A DNA stretch of 64,000 nt from Collinsella aerofaciens (lineage in GTDB: Bacteria > Actinomycetota > Coriobacteriia > Coriobacteriales > Coriobacteriaceae): NCBI RefSeq assembly GCF_005845035.1, contig NZ_SPFO01000002.1, positions 115,695 through 179,694 of the forward strand. Direction: 5' to 3'. A model generated the notes under the pieces. That model ran no database searches, was not told the origin of the DNA, and saw only the letters and a program-made list of their open reading frames with translations. Shown in pieces: positions 25,183 to 34,267 of the stretch (its first letter is position 1; each line of letters begins with the position of its first letter). The translations under genes were made by a program, and so were the position numbers.

Positions 25183-25512
25183 ATGTTGCCAGTCATCATT
25201 GCCCCCGTAATTGGTGTATGGGGCATCCAGTATTTCCTCAACAAGAAGTGGCTCTGGGGCATTGGGTGCATAGCGATAACATTAATATGCTATTTCCTTA
25301 GCCTCATTGTCAAAGCATGCTGGCCGAGCGCCATCTCTTTTGGAATTGCTCTTCTCAGCTCGGTCCAGCTATATGGAAGCAAAAAGGGTTTGTCCTTCTT
25401 TAATGCCCTGATATCGGCTCCGCTACCTCTGCAAATCTACTGGGGAATTATGGCCGTCATCGTTCTCTTTATGCCTCAAATCCCCTTCAGCGACGTTCCC
25501 GGCTTCTCCTAA
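25183..25512 (+). CDS. Small multi-pass membrane protein, possible immunity protein
   Basis: A 109-residue protein with about four hydrophobic segments (LPVIIAPVIGVWGIQYFL, IGCIAITLICYFLSLIV, SAISFGIALLSSVQLYG, IYWGIMAVIVLFM) and few charges. It starts nine bases after the secreted-protein gene, so the two are co-translated. Small hydrophobic proteins in this position are often immunity factors of bacteriocin operons; nothing in the sequence proves it. Confidence 0.7.
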   Translation: MLPVIIAPVIGVWGIQYFLNKKWLWGIGCIAITLICYFLSLIVKACWPSAISFGIALLSSVQLYGSKKGLSFFNALISAPLPLQIYWGIMAVIVLFMPQIPFSDVPGFS

Positions 25513-25581
25513 CGCGTCGCCGATTCAACCCCATACAATCCAGTTCACAAAAAGAGTCGGTCGAGCAAATGCTCTAAAAAA

Positions 25582-25610
25582 GAGCTGGCCGGGCAAAGCC
25601 CGACCAGCTC
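25582..25610 (-). terminator. Terminator of the P-ATPase gene
   Basis: GAGCTGG-C-CGGGC/GCCCG-A-CCAGCTC hairpin with loop AAA (one internal mismatch), followed on the minus strand by TTTTTT. It may also stop the convergent cassette. Confidence 0.8.
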
Positions 25611-25669
25611 ACATACTTTCCCTCAGCCCTTTTCATCCGCACGGGAGAAAAGCCAGCAAGGATACCGCA

Positions 25670-25764
25670 GGGCCCGCCCGCCGGGAGGGGTTTCCTAAGG
25701 GCACATCCCGCAGCCGCAAAGCGGCGAGGACGTGCCCGTGGAAACCCCGCAGGCGGTCGGGCCC
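25670..25764. repeat. 95-base multi-helix hairpin
   Basis: The two arms around AAA at 25718-25720 pair in successive helices: GCCGC/GCGGC, GGGCAC/GTGCCC, GGGTTTCC/GGAAACCC, CCGCC/GGCGG and GGGCCCG/CGGGCCC, with small internal loops. It lies just past the P-ATPase stop, between convergent genes. Such a long folded RNA exceeds a terminator's needs and could be a repeat or a stabilising 3' structure. Confidence 0.75.
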
Positions 25765-25775
25765 GGACAGGTACG

Positions 25776-28457
25776 TTACTCTTTCTCCACAGCGCGCATG
25801 ATCGCCTTGTAGATCTCCATCAGCGGGATGATCAGGAAGGCCAAGCCCAGCGCGGCGATAACGCCCTTGAGCTCAAGCGTCACAGGGCCAAAGAACATCT
25901 CGGCAAGCGTCGGCTGCACGGTCACGATCACCGTCAGCACCAGCGCCAGCGCAGCCGAAGCCCAAAGCCACTTGTTCTGCTTCTTCATGCTAAACAGCGA
26001 CGCACGACGGCTGCGCATATTGAAGCAGTGGAAGATTTCGACCATGTTGAGCGTGATGAAGGCCATCATCACGCCTTCCTCGTCGGCATTGCCGGCGATC
26101 ATATCGGCGATGTGGATGTAGCCCATGTCAAAGTACACGCCCACAAAGAAGCTCGCCAGCACCAGCACGGTGATGATCAGGCCCTGGACTACGCAGTCCA
26201 GACCCATATTGCCGGCAAAGACGCCGTCCTTGGCGTTGCGCGGCTTGCGCTTCATGATGTCGCCCTCGGCATCCTCCATACCCAGCGCGAGCGCGGGGAA
26301 GCAGTCGGTGACCAGGTTCACCCACAGCAGCTGCACCGGCTGAAAGATGGTAAAGCCGATAAGCGTGGCGATAAACACCGAGAACACCTCGGCAAGGTTG
26401 GCCGAAAGCAGGAACTGGATGACCTTGCGGATATTGTCGTAGATGCGGCGACCCTCTTCGCAAGCACCGATGATGGTGGCGAAGTTGTCGTCGGCAAGCA
26501 CCATGTCGGCAACGTTCTTGGTAACGTCGGTGCCGGTGATGCCCATGCCCACGCCGATGTCGGCGCGCTTGATGGACGGGGCGTCGTTGACGCCGTCGCC
26601 CGTCATGGCCACGATCTGGTCGCGCGACTTCCAGGCCTCGACGATGCGGGTCTTGTGCTCGGGCTGGACGCGGGCGTACACGCCGTAGTCCTCGATGTGC
26701 GCGTCGAGCTCCTCGTCGCTCATGCGATCGAGGTCGGCACCGGTGATGGCATGGCTGCGATCGGTGACGATTCCCAGCTGTTTGGCGATGGCCACGGCGG
26801 TGTCGATATGGTCGCCCGTGATCATGACGGTGCGGATACCGGCGTCGTGGGCCTCGCGGATGGCGTCGGCGACCTCGGGGCGGACAGGGTCAATCATGCC
26901 GGACAGGCCGCAGAAGACCAGGTCGTGCTCGAGCGCAGCGGGGCTGCAGTCGCTCGGGACCTCGGTGTAGGTGCGGCTTGCCAGCGCCAGCACGCGCAGG
27001 GCCTCGTCGGCCATGGTCTTGTTGGCGGCCACGAGCTCGGCGCGGCGCTCCTCGGTCAGCGGAACGACCTTCTCACCATCATAGATGTGGGTGCACAGGC
27101 CGATCACCACGTCGGGCGCGCCCTTGGTGTACTGCTCGTACTCGCCGTCCAGGGTCTCGACGACCACGGACATCATCTTGCGGCCCGAGTCGAACGGGGC
27201 CTCGCCCACGCGCGGGTGCTCGGCAGTCAGGCCGGTGAGACCAGCCTTGCCGGCGTCGTTGACGAGCGCGCACTCGGTCGGCTCGCCCACGGCCTCGCCC
27301 AGCTCCTCGTCCCACTGGGCATCGGAGCACAGGGCCATACCGGCCAGGAACTTCTCCTTAGGCGCGGCGAGCTCGTGCTTGACGACGGTCATCTTGTTTT
27401 GGGTAAGGGTACCGGTCTTGTCGGAGCAGATGGTCTGCGTGCAGCCGAGGGTCTCGACAGCAGAAAGCTTGCGGATGATCGCCTGGCGCTTGGCCATCTT
27501 GGTCACGCCGAGCGACAGCACGATGGTCACGACGGCGACCAGGCCCTCGGGGATGGCGGCGACGGCGAGCGAGACGGCGACCATAAAGGTGTCGAGCAGG
27601 GCGGTCGGGTCGGTAAGGACGTTGCCCACGCCGTGGCGGAGGATATCAACGCCAAAGATCACGACGCAGATGATAATCACCATGATGGTGAGGATGCGGC
27701 TGAGCTCGGCAAGCTTCACCTGCAGCGGCGTGAGCTCTTCCTTGGCCTCGGCCAGGGCACCGGCAATCTTGCCCATCTCGGTATCCATGCCGGTGCCGAC
27801 CACGACGGCGCGGCCGCGGCCGTACACAACGGTGGAACCCATGTAGCACATGTTCTTGCGATCGCCGAGCGGCACGTCATCGGTGCCCGCGGCAAGCTCG
27901 ATCACGTTGGCGTGCTTCTCTACGGGCACGGACTCGCCGGTGAGTGCGGCCTCTTCAATCTTCATCGTGGCGCTCTCGAGGACGCGGCAGTCGGCCGGGA
28001 CGGAATCGCCCGCCTCGAGCATGATCACGTCGCCGGGCACGAGCTCGGCGCTCGGCAGGTGCACGAGCTTGCCGTCGCGCAGCACCTTGGACTGCGCCGC
28101 GCTCATCTCCTGCAGGGCCTCGAGGGCCTCCTCGCTCTTGGCTTCCTGGACCACGCCCAGCACCGAGTTGACGATAACGACGAACATGATGATGACGACA
28201 TCGGCAAAGTCGGGCTCGCCCTTGACCATACCCGTGAGCGCGCTGATGACGGCGGCAACGATCAGCATGATGACCATGGGGTCGGCCATCTGCTCAAAGA
28301 AACGCTTCCACAGCGGCGTCTTCTCGGCTTCCTCGAGCTTGTTAGGGCCTGTCTTGGCGAGGCGCGACGACGCCTCGCCGGTGCTCAGGCCGAGGTTCTC
28401 ATCGACACCCTGGTCGCTGAGCACCTCCGCCGCGGCGGACAGGTATTCCTTTTGCAT
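25776..28457 (-). CDS. Calcium-type P-type ATPase
   Basis: An 893-residue P2-type cation pump of the SERCA/PMR1 kind, exporting Ca2+ (or Mn2+) at the cost of ATP. The N-terminal cation-ATPase domain (GLSTGEASSRLAKTGPNKL) is followed by the actuator (EEAALTGESVPVEK), the phosphorylation motif DKTGTLT (Asp346), the nucleotide domain (KGAPDVV) and the hinge MTGDGVNDAPSIKRADIGVGMG. The ion-site helix shows AAIPEGL and the later NLVTD motif, as in Ca pumps. GGAGGGGA precedes the ATG. Confidence 0.95.
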   Translation of the reverse strand: MQKEYLSAAAEVLSDQGVDENLGLSTGEASSRLAKTGPNKLEEAEKTPLWKRFFEQMADPMVIMLIVAAVISALTGMVKGEPDFADVVIIMFVVIVNSVLGVVQEAKSEEALEALQEMSAAQSKVLRDGKLVHLPSAELVPGDVIMLEAGDSVPADCRVLESATMKIEEAALTGESVPVEKHANVIELAAGTDDVPLGDRKNMCYMGSTVVYGRGRAVVVGTGMDTEMGKIAGALAEAKEELTPLQVKLAELSRILTIMVIIICVVIFGVDILRHGVGNVLTDPTALLDTFMVAVSLAVAAIPEGLVAVVTIVLSLGVTKMAKRQAIIRKLSAVETLGCTQTICSDKTGTLTQNKMTVVKHELAAPKEKFLAGMALCSDAQWDEELGEAVGEPTECALVNDAGKAGLTGLTAEHPRVGEAPFDSGRKMMSVVVETLDGEYEQYTKGAPDVVIGLCTHIYDGEKVVPLTEERRAELVAANKTMADEALRVLALASRTYTEVPSDCSPAALEHDLVFCGLSGMIDPVRPEVADAIREAHDAGIRTVMITGDHIDTAVAIAKQLGIVTDRSHAITGADLDRMSDEELDAHIEDYGVYARVQPEHKTRIVEAWKSRDQIVAMTGDGVNDAPSIKRADIGVGMGITGTDVTKNVADMVLADDNFATIIGACEEGRRIYDNIRKVIQFLLSANLAEVFSVFIATLIGFTIFQPVQLLWVNLVTDCFPALALGMEDAEGDIMKRKPRNAKDGVFAGNMGLDCVVQGLIITVLVLASFFVGVYFDMGYIHIADMIAGNADEEGVMMAFITLNMVEIFHCFNMRSRRASLFSMKKQNKWLWASAALALVLTVIVTVQPTLAEMFFGPVTLELKGVIAALGLAFLIIPLMEIYKAIMRAVEKE

Positions 28458-28790
28458 ATAGAGTCCCCTCCTGGGATTCGGGCCACTCAGCAGATTGATG
28501 CCCGATCATAATTCCCAGGAGAAGGGCAAGGGCTCATCAAGGCTGCCGTGCTGAGCGGCAGTTGATAGTGGAGCTATGGTACCCCAAAGCAACGCGTCTA
28601 GCCAAAACAATCCATTTGGAAATATGGTCCATAAGCAACGGTGCAGACCGTGTGATGCTCAACATTGATAAAACGTTTTTTCTTCGGCGCATCATCAAAC
28701 TGAAATATCGCCCAGATAGCAGCGGTTAGAACGGTTGGTAAAATTTTTGCATATACCGTTTTTCCGCAAAAAATGAACTTCTAATTCGGC

Positions 28791-28835
28791 ATACGGTCGA
28801 TTTTTGGGGGTATTCGGTCGCCATTTCGTTATAAT
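28791..28835 (+). promoter_or_regulatory. pyk promoter with paired direct repeats
   Basis: A good -10 box TATAAT is at 28830-28835, 64 bases before the pyk start. Two nine-base direct half-sites, ATACGGTCG (28791-28799) and ATTCGGTCG (28812-28820), are 21 bases apart, i.e. on one face of the helix, just where an activator or repressor would bind. The remaining gap, 28458-28790, is AT-rich and non-coding and must also hold the P-ATPase promoter. Confidence 0.55.
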
Positions 28836-28898
28836 CATCTCAGTTTTATTTCTTATGGTTTATCTATCAGCGCAAGACGATGTCAGATGGAGGTCTGA

Positions 28899-30359
28899 AT
28901 GTACAAGCGCACTAAGATTGTATGCACCATGGGTCCCGCCTGCGATAGCGACGAGACCATCCGCGAGATGATCAAGGCGGGCATGAACGTCGCCCGTTTT
29001 AACTTCTCGCACGGATCCTACGACGAGCACCACGGTCGCATCGAGCGCGTCCGTCGTATTTCCAAGGAGCTCGGTCTGCCCGTCGGCATCCTGCTCGACA
29101 CCAAGGGCCCCGAGGTCCGCACCGGCCTTCTGGTCGACGGCAAGAAGGTTGCCGTCAAGACCGGCGACAAGATCGTCGTCACTGCTCAGCCTACGTCCGA
29201 GGATTTCCACGGCACCGCTGAGCACATCTCCCTCGACTACCTGGCTCTGCCCTCCGAGGTCGAGAAGGGCTCCCTCATCCTGATCGATGACGGCCTGGTT
29301 GCCCTCGAGGTCGAGTCCGTCGACGGCCAGGATATGACCTGCGTCGTCAAGAACGACGGCCTGATCGGCGAGCGTAAGGGCGTCAACATGCCCAACGTCA
29401 ACATCTCGCTGCCCGCCATCACCGAGCGCGATCGTCAGGACATCCTCTTTGGCCTGACCGAGAACATCGACTACATCGCCGCTTCCTTCATCCGCGACGG
29501 CGAGTCCGTCCGCGGCATCCGCGAGCTTTGCCGCGAGAACGGTGGCGAGCACGTGACGATCTTCCCGAAGATCGAGTGCGCCCTGGGCGTCGAGAACTTC
29601 GACGAGATCCTCGAGGCTTCCGACGGCATCATGGTCGCCCGTGGCGACCTGGGCATCGAGATTAAGCCCGAGCTCGTTCCCCACATCCAGAAGGAGATCA
29701 TCGCCAAGTGCAACGCGGCCTACAAGCCCGTTATCACCGCTACGCAGATGCTCGACTCCATGCAGCAGAACCCGCGCCCGACGCGCGCCGAGGTTGCCGA
29801 CGTTGCTAACGCCATCTACGACGGCACCGACGCCGTTATGCTCTCTGGCGAGTCCGCTGCCGGTAAGTACCCGGTCGAGGCCGTCAAGATGCAGGCCAGC
29901 ATTGCTCTCGAGACTGAGAAGTACCTCCCGGCTCACGCTCCGCTCGAGGTTCCGGCTGACGCTCACGGCACCCGCGTCGTCAACAACGTTGTGGGTATGT
30001 CCGCTGTGAACATGGCTACCACCGTTGGCGCCAAGTGCATCACCGTGCCGACGACCACCGGTCGTACCGCTCGCCTGATCTCGCACTTCCGTCCCAACAT
30101 GCCGATCTGCGCGTTCTCCCGCCACGAGTGGGCCGTCCAGCAGATGATTATGTACTGGGGCGTTATCCCGCACCAGGCCGAGATTACCCAGGGCACCGTC
30201 AACGGCACGATCGTCAAGGCGATCGAGACCGCTAAGGAGCTCGGCTACGTCGAGGCCGGCGATCTGACCGTCGCTACCGCCGGCGATCCCCGCATGAGCG
30301 TCCAGCTCGAGGACAAGGTCTCCTCGACCAACGTTGCTTACGTCGCTCAGGTGCGCTAA
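28899..30359 (+). CDS. pyk: Pyruvate kinase
   Basis: Last ATP-forming step of glycolysis (phosphoenolpyruvate + ADP to pyruvate + ATP). The 486-residue protein starts MYKRTKIVCTMGPAC, has the substrate motif MNVARFNFSHG, the metal/active-site signature FPKIEC and MVARGDLGIEI, and TATQMLDSM. It is the short form without the extra C-terminal phosphohistidine-type domain seen in many Firmicutes. Codon bias is strong (highly expressed). A single-gene unit ending in a strong terminator. Confidence 0.98.
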   Translation: MYKRTKIVCTMGPACDSDETIREMIKAGMNVARFNFSHGSYDEHHGRIERVRRISKELGLPVGILLDTKGPEVRTGLLVDGKKVAVKTGDKIVVTAQPTSEDFHGTAEHISLDYLALPSEVEKGSLILIDDGLVALEVESVDGQDMTCVVKNDGLIGERKGVNMPNVNISLPAITERDRQDILFGLTENIDYIAASFIRDGESVRGIRELCRENGGEHVTIFPKIECALGVENFDEILEASDGIMVARGDLGIEIKPELVPHIQKEIIAKCNAAYKPVITATQMLDSMQQNPRPTRAEVADVANAIYDGTDAVMLSGESAAGKYPVEAVKMQASIALETEKYLPAHAPLEVPADAHGTRVVNNVVGMSAVNMATTVGAKCITVPTTTGRTARLISHFRPNMPICAFSRHEWAVQQMIMYWGVIPHQAEITQGTVNGTIVKAIETAKELGYVEAGDLTVATAGDPRMSVQLEDKVSSTNVAYVAQVR

Positions 30360-30389
30360 AACGCACTTGCAAGCACACTTGCATTGCAA

Positions 30390-30420
30390 AGGGCCCGGAA
30401 GGCATTGCCTTCCGGGCCCT
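30390..30420 (+). terminator. Terminator of pyk
   Basis: Fourteen-pair AGGGCCCGGAAGGC/GCCTTCCGGGCCCT hairpin followed by TTTT. Confidence 0.95.
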
Positions 30421-30571
30421 TTTTCTGTGCGCCGATGTCTACTGTATGGCATGACACGCAACCAACTGCTTATGGCATGCTATGAGATGTGCAGCTCGTT
30501 TGCCGTGTTTACGCCATGCGACGGAAGCTGTTGATCAATTGGGGTGAGCTATTCACTGCCGGGCCGGCCAG

Positions 30572-31420
30572 CTAGCAGCTAGCAATCAGGGGCAGTGCGG
30601 GTGTGCCGGGAGCGGCTACGCGCTCGGCAAAGCCTGCCTCGGTTAGCTCGATGACATCGGTAAACGTTGCATCGAAAAACTCCTCAGTTAGCAGGCGGTA
30701 TGGCGGATGATCGGGCTCACCGGGGTTTTCGCGCACAATCTCGTGCATAACGCCGATGGTCTTGAGCACATACTCCTTATGGATGGGATACTGCCCAAAA
30801 CGCGTCGCCGCGGTATACAGGCGATTGGTCGCACGCGGAATCGAAACAATGCCCAGCGTCTTGCCAAACCAGTCAAAGTCGCCTTGCTTTTTAATGCGGA
30901 ACTCCTCACACGGCTTGCCGCCGTGCGCCTCCAGATACTGGTTCACACGCGTGTTCCATACCGTGTCGGCCACCAGATGCGACCAGACGCCCAGCGTTAA
31001 ATCGAGCAGCGACTGCGCCACATCTTCGGACGCAAGCGAGAACTCACTAGCGCCGGGACCGGCAACCGGCTCGGCATACTTGTAGCGCTGGGGATAGTGC
31101 ACGCGGTTCAATCGCTCGCGTTCCTCGATAATCGAGGTCGCCGCGGCCGGCGCACCGGTGGGCGAACTTTTAAGCAACGGTGCCACATAGGTATCCCAGA
31201 ACTCATGCTCACGAGGCTTAGGGATGGGCTCAGGCTTGGCAAAGTGCGTAATGCGGTACGGGATGGGATCGGCGATGCCAGGGACCATATAGCCCACGAA
31301 GATATCCGGAACCACGCAGCCAAACAAAAAGGCATTGCGGTCGCGCACACTATCGGCAAGCACACTGGTGCGATCCAGCAAGCGCTCCGTTTGAGCGATA
31401 TGAATGTTCCAGCTTGGCAT
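30572..31420 (-). CDS. Zinc-dependent phospholipase C-family protein
   Basis: A 282-residue protein starting MPSWNIHIAQTERLLD, with FLFGCVVPDIF and THFAKP, and later LTLGVWSHLVADTVWN; these His/Asp blocks match the Zn_dep_PLPC (S1/P1 nuclease-like) fold, in which His and Asp hold a tri-zinc centre. It has no signal peptide, so a secreted toxin role is unlikely; a cytoplasmic phosphoesterase is more plausible. The ATG at 31420 begins with the conserved MPSWNIHIA; an ATG four codons upstream is possible. Confidence 0.82.
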   Translation of the reverse strand: MPSWNIHIAQTERLLDRTSVLADSVRDRNAFLFGCVVPDIFVGYMVPGIADPIPYRITHFAKPEPIPKPREHEFWDTYVAPLLKSSPTGAPAAATSIIEERERLNRVHYPQRYKYAEPVAGPGASEFSLASEDVAQSLLDLTLGVWSHLVADTVWNTRVNQYLEAHGGKPCEEFRIKKQGDFDWFGKTLGIVSIPRATNRLYTAATRFGQYPIHKEYVLKTIGVMHEIVRENPGEPDHPPYRLLTEEFFDATFTDVIELTEAGFAERVAAPGTPALPLIASC

Positions 31421-31500
31421 AGCCACCCCCATAAAAAACCTGGATAACTATACCATCACGGCAAAGCCGCGCGGGCGGCTACGCATCCTCTACGCAGCAA

Positions 31501-32271
31501 CTATTCCGCAGCACCGCTCTCGGTTCCATACGACGGCGAAGGCGCCTCGACCACATGGTGATATCGATCGATATAGATGGCGCGGGCACCCAGGCGTCGC
31601 ACCAGATCCTGGTGATGCGTACTCATCAAGACCGTCTTACCCGCCGCGACGTAGGCCAGCAAGAAGTTGACCACGATGTCGCATGAATCTTCGTCGAGTC
31701 CATTGGTAGGTTCATCAAGGATCAAGATATCCGGGTTCATCGACACCACCGCAGCCAGCGCAACGCGCTTCTTTTGCCCGCCCGAGAGCTGATAGGGAGA
31801 GGCGTCGGCAAGGTCGGCAACCTGGAACAGCCCCATGGCATCGCGCACGCGGCGCTCGAGCTCGTCTGCCGGCAGCCCCATCTGGGCGGGGCCAAACGCG
31901 ACCTCCTCGCCGACCGTGGCGCAAAAGAGCTGCGCATCGGCACTCTGGAACACAAAGCCCACGCGCTGATGGAACCGCTGGGCCGTCGCGGAATCCTTGA
32001 GATATGCCGCATCGACCACATGTCCATCAAACAGGTACGTACCCGCATCCGCAAGCTCAAGGCCGTTGATAAGCCGCATGATCGTCGTCTTGCCGCAGCC
32101 GTTGGGTCCAAGCAGCGCAACCAGCTCACCGCGATTAACCTGCAGCGACACGCTATCGACCACCGTATGACCCGCATAGGAAAACACCACGTCGCGAAAC
32201 TCGATGAGCGGCGTGATCTCGGCGCCGGCAGCACCGCTCGCACCCATCGCGTTATTCGTATCGTTTGCCAA
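31501..32271 (-). CDS. cbiO: ECF cobalt/nickel transporter ATPase (CbiO-like)
   Basis: The ATP-hydrolysing subunit of an energy-coupling-factor transporter. The 256-residue protein has Walker A GPNGCGKTT, Q-loop VFQSADAQLF, signature LSGGQKKR, Walker B DILILDEPTNGLD and the switch His (STHHQD). The likely start is a TTG at 32271 with GGGAAGGG upstream. Last gene of cbiM-cbiQ-cbiO, 44 bases after cbiQ. Confidence 0.92.
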   Translation of the reverse strand: MANDTNNAMGASGAAGAEITPLIEFRDVVFSYAGHTVVDSVSLQVNRGELVALLGPNGCGKTTIMRLINGLELADAGTYLFDGHVVDAAYLKDSATAQRFHQRVGFVFQSADAQLFCATVGEEVAFGPAQMGLPADELERRVRDAMGLFQVADLADASPYQLSGGQKKRVALAAVVSMNPDILILDEPTNGLDEDSCDIVVNFLLAYVAAGKTVLMSTHHQDLVRRLGARAIYIDRYHHVVEAPSPSYGTESGAAE

Positions 32272-32315
32272 AACGCCGCCCTTCCCTACTCACATCGACA
32301 GTTCGACCGTCCGCG

Positions 32316-33152
32316 CTACAACACCGCACACAACACGACGAGCAACGCCACAACGGCCGCGTAAACGGCATCGCGCCAGCCAAACCCGGCGCGCGCGGGC
32401 GCCGGATACGCACCGGCAAAGCCGCGACAAAGCATAGCCTCGTCCATCGCGCGGCTGCATTCCATCGCCTTGATAAACGTCATGCCCATGATACCCGCCA
32501 GCGAGTCGGTGCGCGAAAAACCCGCAGGCGCGGATCCGACGCTGCGCAGCATGACCGATTCGCACAGATCGTGCGCTGTGCGTCCCAGCACCTCGATATG
32601 CTTGAGTGCCATATCAAAGGTAAAGATAACCTCGTCGGGCAGATGCAGCATCTTGAGCGCCGACGACATGCGGCTCCAGGTAAGCGTCCACGAAACGCCC
32701 AGTACCAGCGACACATTAATGAAGGTCTTGAGCGCGATCTTGAGCATGGCGCCCGTGGCAGAAGCGCCCAGCAGCAGAGCAGGCAGCGCCAGAACCACTG
32801 CGAGTCCCGCGGCGCCGAGCGCCGGCACAAAGGTCGCGCGCAGCCCGCGTACAGGGCGCACGGCAACGAGCACCAGCGCGATAGCCGCCATCAACATGAG
32901 ATACAGCGGGCTCTGCGTCAGACACACGCACAGGACGCAAACGAACATCCCCACCAGGCGCACCGGAGCCGAAACGCAAGAAAGGGCGCGGTCGACCATC
33001 GACCCGCCCTCGTGCGCACCTCCACCCAGGCGAACCCGCTCAAGCAGGCTCGCCAGGTGCAGGACATTCTTCTGCATCACACGATGCCGAGCCCCCACGG
33101 GCTCATATCGCTCCTCGGCCGCAAGCCAGCTAGGCAGCTCGGCTATTGCCAT
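32316..33152 (-). CDS. cbiQ: ECF transporter membrane component (CbiQ/EcfT-like)
   Basis: A 278-residue protein with five or so membrane helices (LVGMFVCVLCVCLTQ, LYLMLMAAIALVLVAV, AAGLAVVLALPALLL) and the cytoplasmic EcfT coupling segments with the Ala-Arg-Gly motif, here CRGFAG after EAMLC (usual A-R-G/S-R-G). It links CbiM to CbiO. The start overlaps the end of cbiM by 23 bases, implying coupling. Confidence 0.88.
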   Translation of the reverse strand: MAIAELPSWLAAEERYEPVGARHRVMQKNVLHLASLLERVRLGGGAHEGGSMVDRALSCVSAPVRLVGMFVCVLCVCLTQSPLYLMLMAAIALVLVAVRPVRGLRATFVPALGAAGLAVVLALPALLLGASATGAMLKIALKTFINVSLVLGVSWTLTWSRMSSALKMLHLPDEVIFTFDMALKHIEVLGRTAHDLCESVMLRSVGSAPAGFSRTDSLAGIMGMTFIKAMECSRAMDEAMLCRGFAGAYPAPARAGFGWRDAVYAAVVALLVVLCAVL

Positions 33153-34212
33153 GAGCACCGCTTTCCTTGACCGTCAGCGAGACCAGGCGGAATGCGATGG
33201 TAAGCACCGCCACGCCAATCACGCCCGAAAGGATATACATCGCGGCCTGGCCGGCAAAGCCAAGGCCCTGCTCCTCGGAATAGACCTGCAGGTAGTCGCC
33301 CGTGGGCAGCGCATCGGCAAAGGTCGGAGCATCGAGGCCGACCGAAGCCTGCAGACTGTCGTCACCAGCCTCCTGAACGGCGGTCGCGGCGCCCTCAGCG
33401 TCCCACTCGCCCCAGGCGTCACCCGTGGCCAAAAGGCCCAGCGGCGTGGCCAATACAAGTACGGCGACCAGAATGAGCGTGGGGATTAGGGAATTCTTCT
33501 TGGCGGTACCATCGGCGGCAAGCTGGCCATCGACGGCCTCGGGCCCGACGATAATGCTCGGCGCCGTCTTCTTAATGAAACCGTAGATGGCGGCCGTCGC
33601 CACGCCCTCGATCACGCCGGCAACCAGCATATGCGGAATCAACATAGCCGGAATAGCCACGGACAGTGGGAAGGGGCAGTACAGCGGCGCGCCCGAAACG
33701 TTGGTAAAGAGCATCGGTTGAATACCAAACTCGATTGCCGCGCACAGGGCCGCCAGGCACAGGCCGACCCAACCGCTCACGACGGCAGAAACCGAGGTGC
33801 CCCAGCTCTTGTCGTGCAGACGACTGTTGAGCGCACCGAACACGATAGCAGCGACAAACGGCAGCACAAAGGCCATGTTAAAGCAGTTGGCGCCAAACGA
33901 CAGAACGCCGCCGTCGCCAAACAGCAGCGCCTGCAGCGCCAGCGCGACCGAAACCGCGATGGCAGCGGCCTCGGGACCCAGCAGCAGTGCGATGAGCGCA
34001 CCGCCGACGGCGTGACCCGTGGTGCCGCCGGGCAGCGGCACGTTGAACATCATGAGCAAAAAGGAGAACGCGGCGCAGATGCCCAGAAAAGCCATGTGCT
34101 CGCGATCGAGCGTGGCGCGCACCTTCTTGATGCAGTGGACCCAAACGGGCACCATCGCCACCGCCATGACGACATCGGTCTGCGGGGACAGATAATTATC
34201 TGGAATGTGCAT
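33130..34212 (-). CDS. cbiM: Cobalt/nickel ECF transporter substrate subunit (CbiM/NikM with C-terminal PDGLE-like part)
   Basis: A 360-residue membrane protein that starts MHIPDNYLSP. The N-terminal Met-His-Ile is the hallmark of CbiM/NikM, in which the N-terminus enters the protein to bind the metal. The helical core has LPGGTTGHAVGGALIALLLG. The C-terminal ~120 residues add two helices and a loop (ATPLGLLATGDAWGEWD) as in the CbiN/PDGLE partner, so M and N functions look fused. The ATG has GGGAGG in front. The NikR-type operator upstream favours nickel. Confidence 0.92.
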   Translation of the reverse strand: MHIPDNYLSPQTDVVMAVAMVPVWVHCIKKVRATLDREHMAFLGICAAFSFLLMMFNVPLPGGTTGHAVGGALIALLLGPEAAAIAVSVALALQALLFGDGGVLSFGANCFNMAFVLPFVAAIVFGALNSRLHDKSWGTSVSAVVSGWVGLCLAALCAAIEFGIQPMLFTNVSGAPLYCPFPLSVAIPAMLIPHMLVAGVIEGVATAAIYGFIKKTAPSIIVGPEAVDGQLAADGTAKKNSLIPTLILVAVLVLATPLGLLATGDAWGEWDAEGAATAVQEAGDDSLQASVGLDAPTFADALPTGDYLQVYSEEQGLGFAGQAAMYILSGVIGVAVLTIAFRLVSLTVKESGAHGNSRAA

Positions 34213-34267
34213 GTATGCCTCCCGATTGTCGGCACGCGATCGCAGCGCCGTTTGAATCACCTTGCCA

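Noticed and set aside
26028-28511. An 827-codon open frame opposite the P-ATPase gene
   Set aside because: It is a shadow of GC-rich codons; the minus-strand gene has all P-ATPase motifs and the opposite frame reads as low-complexity His/Gly/Leu/Val sequence.
28860-30461. A 533-codon frame opposite pyk
   Set aside because: The plus-strand pyruvate kinase is unmistakable, with promoter, ribosome site and terminator; the antisense frame is a codon-bias artefact.
30572-31420. Secreted phospholipase toxin
   Set aside because: The family motif is there, but there is no signal peptide, so a secreted virulence role is not supported.
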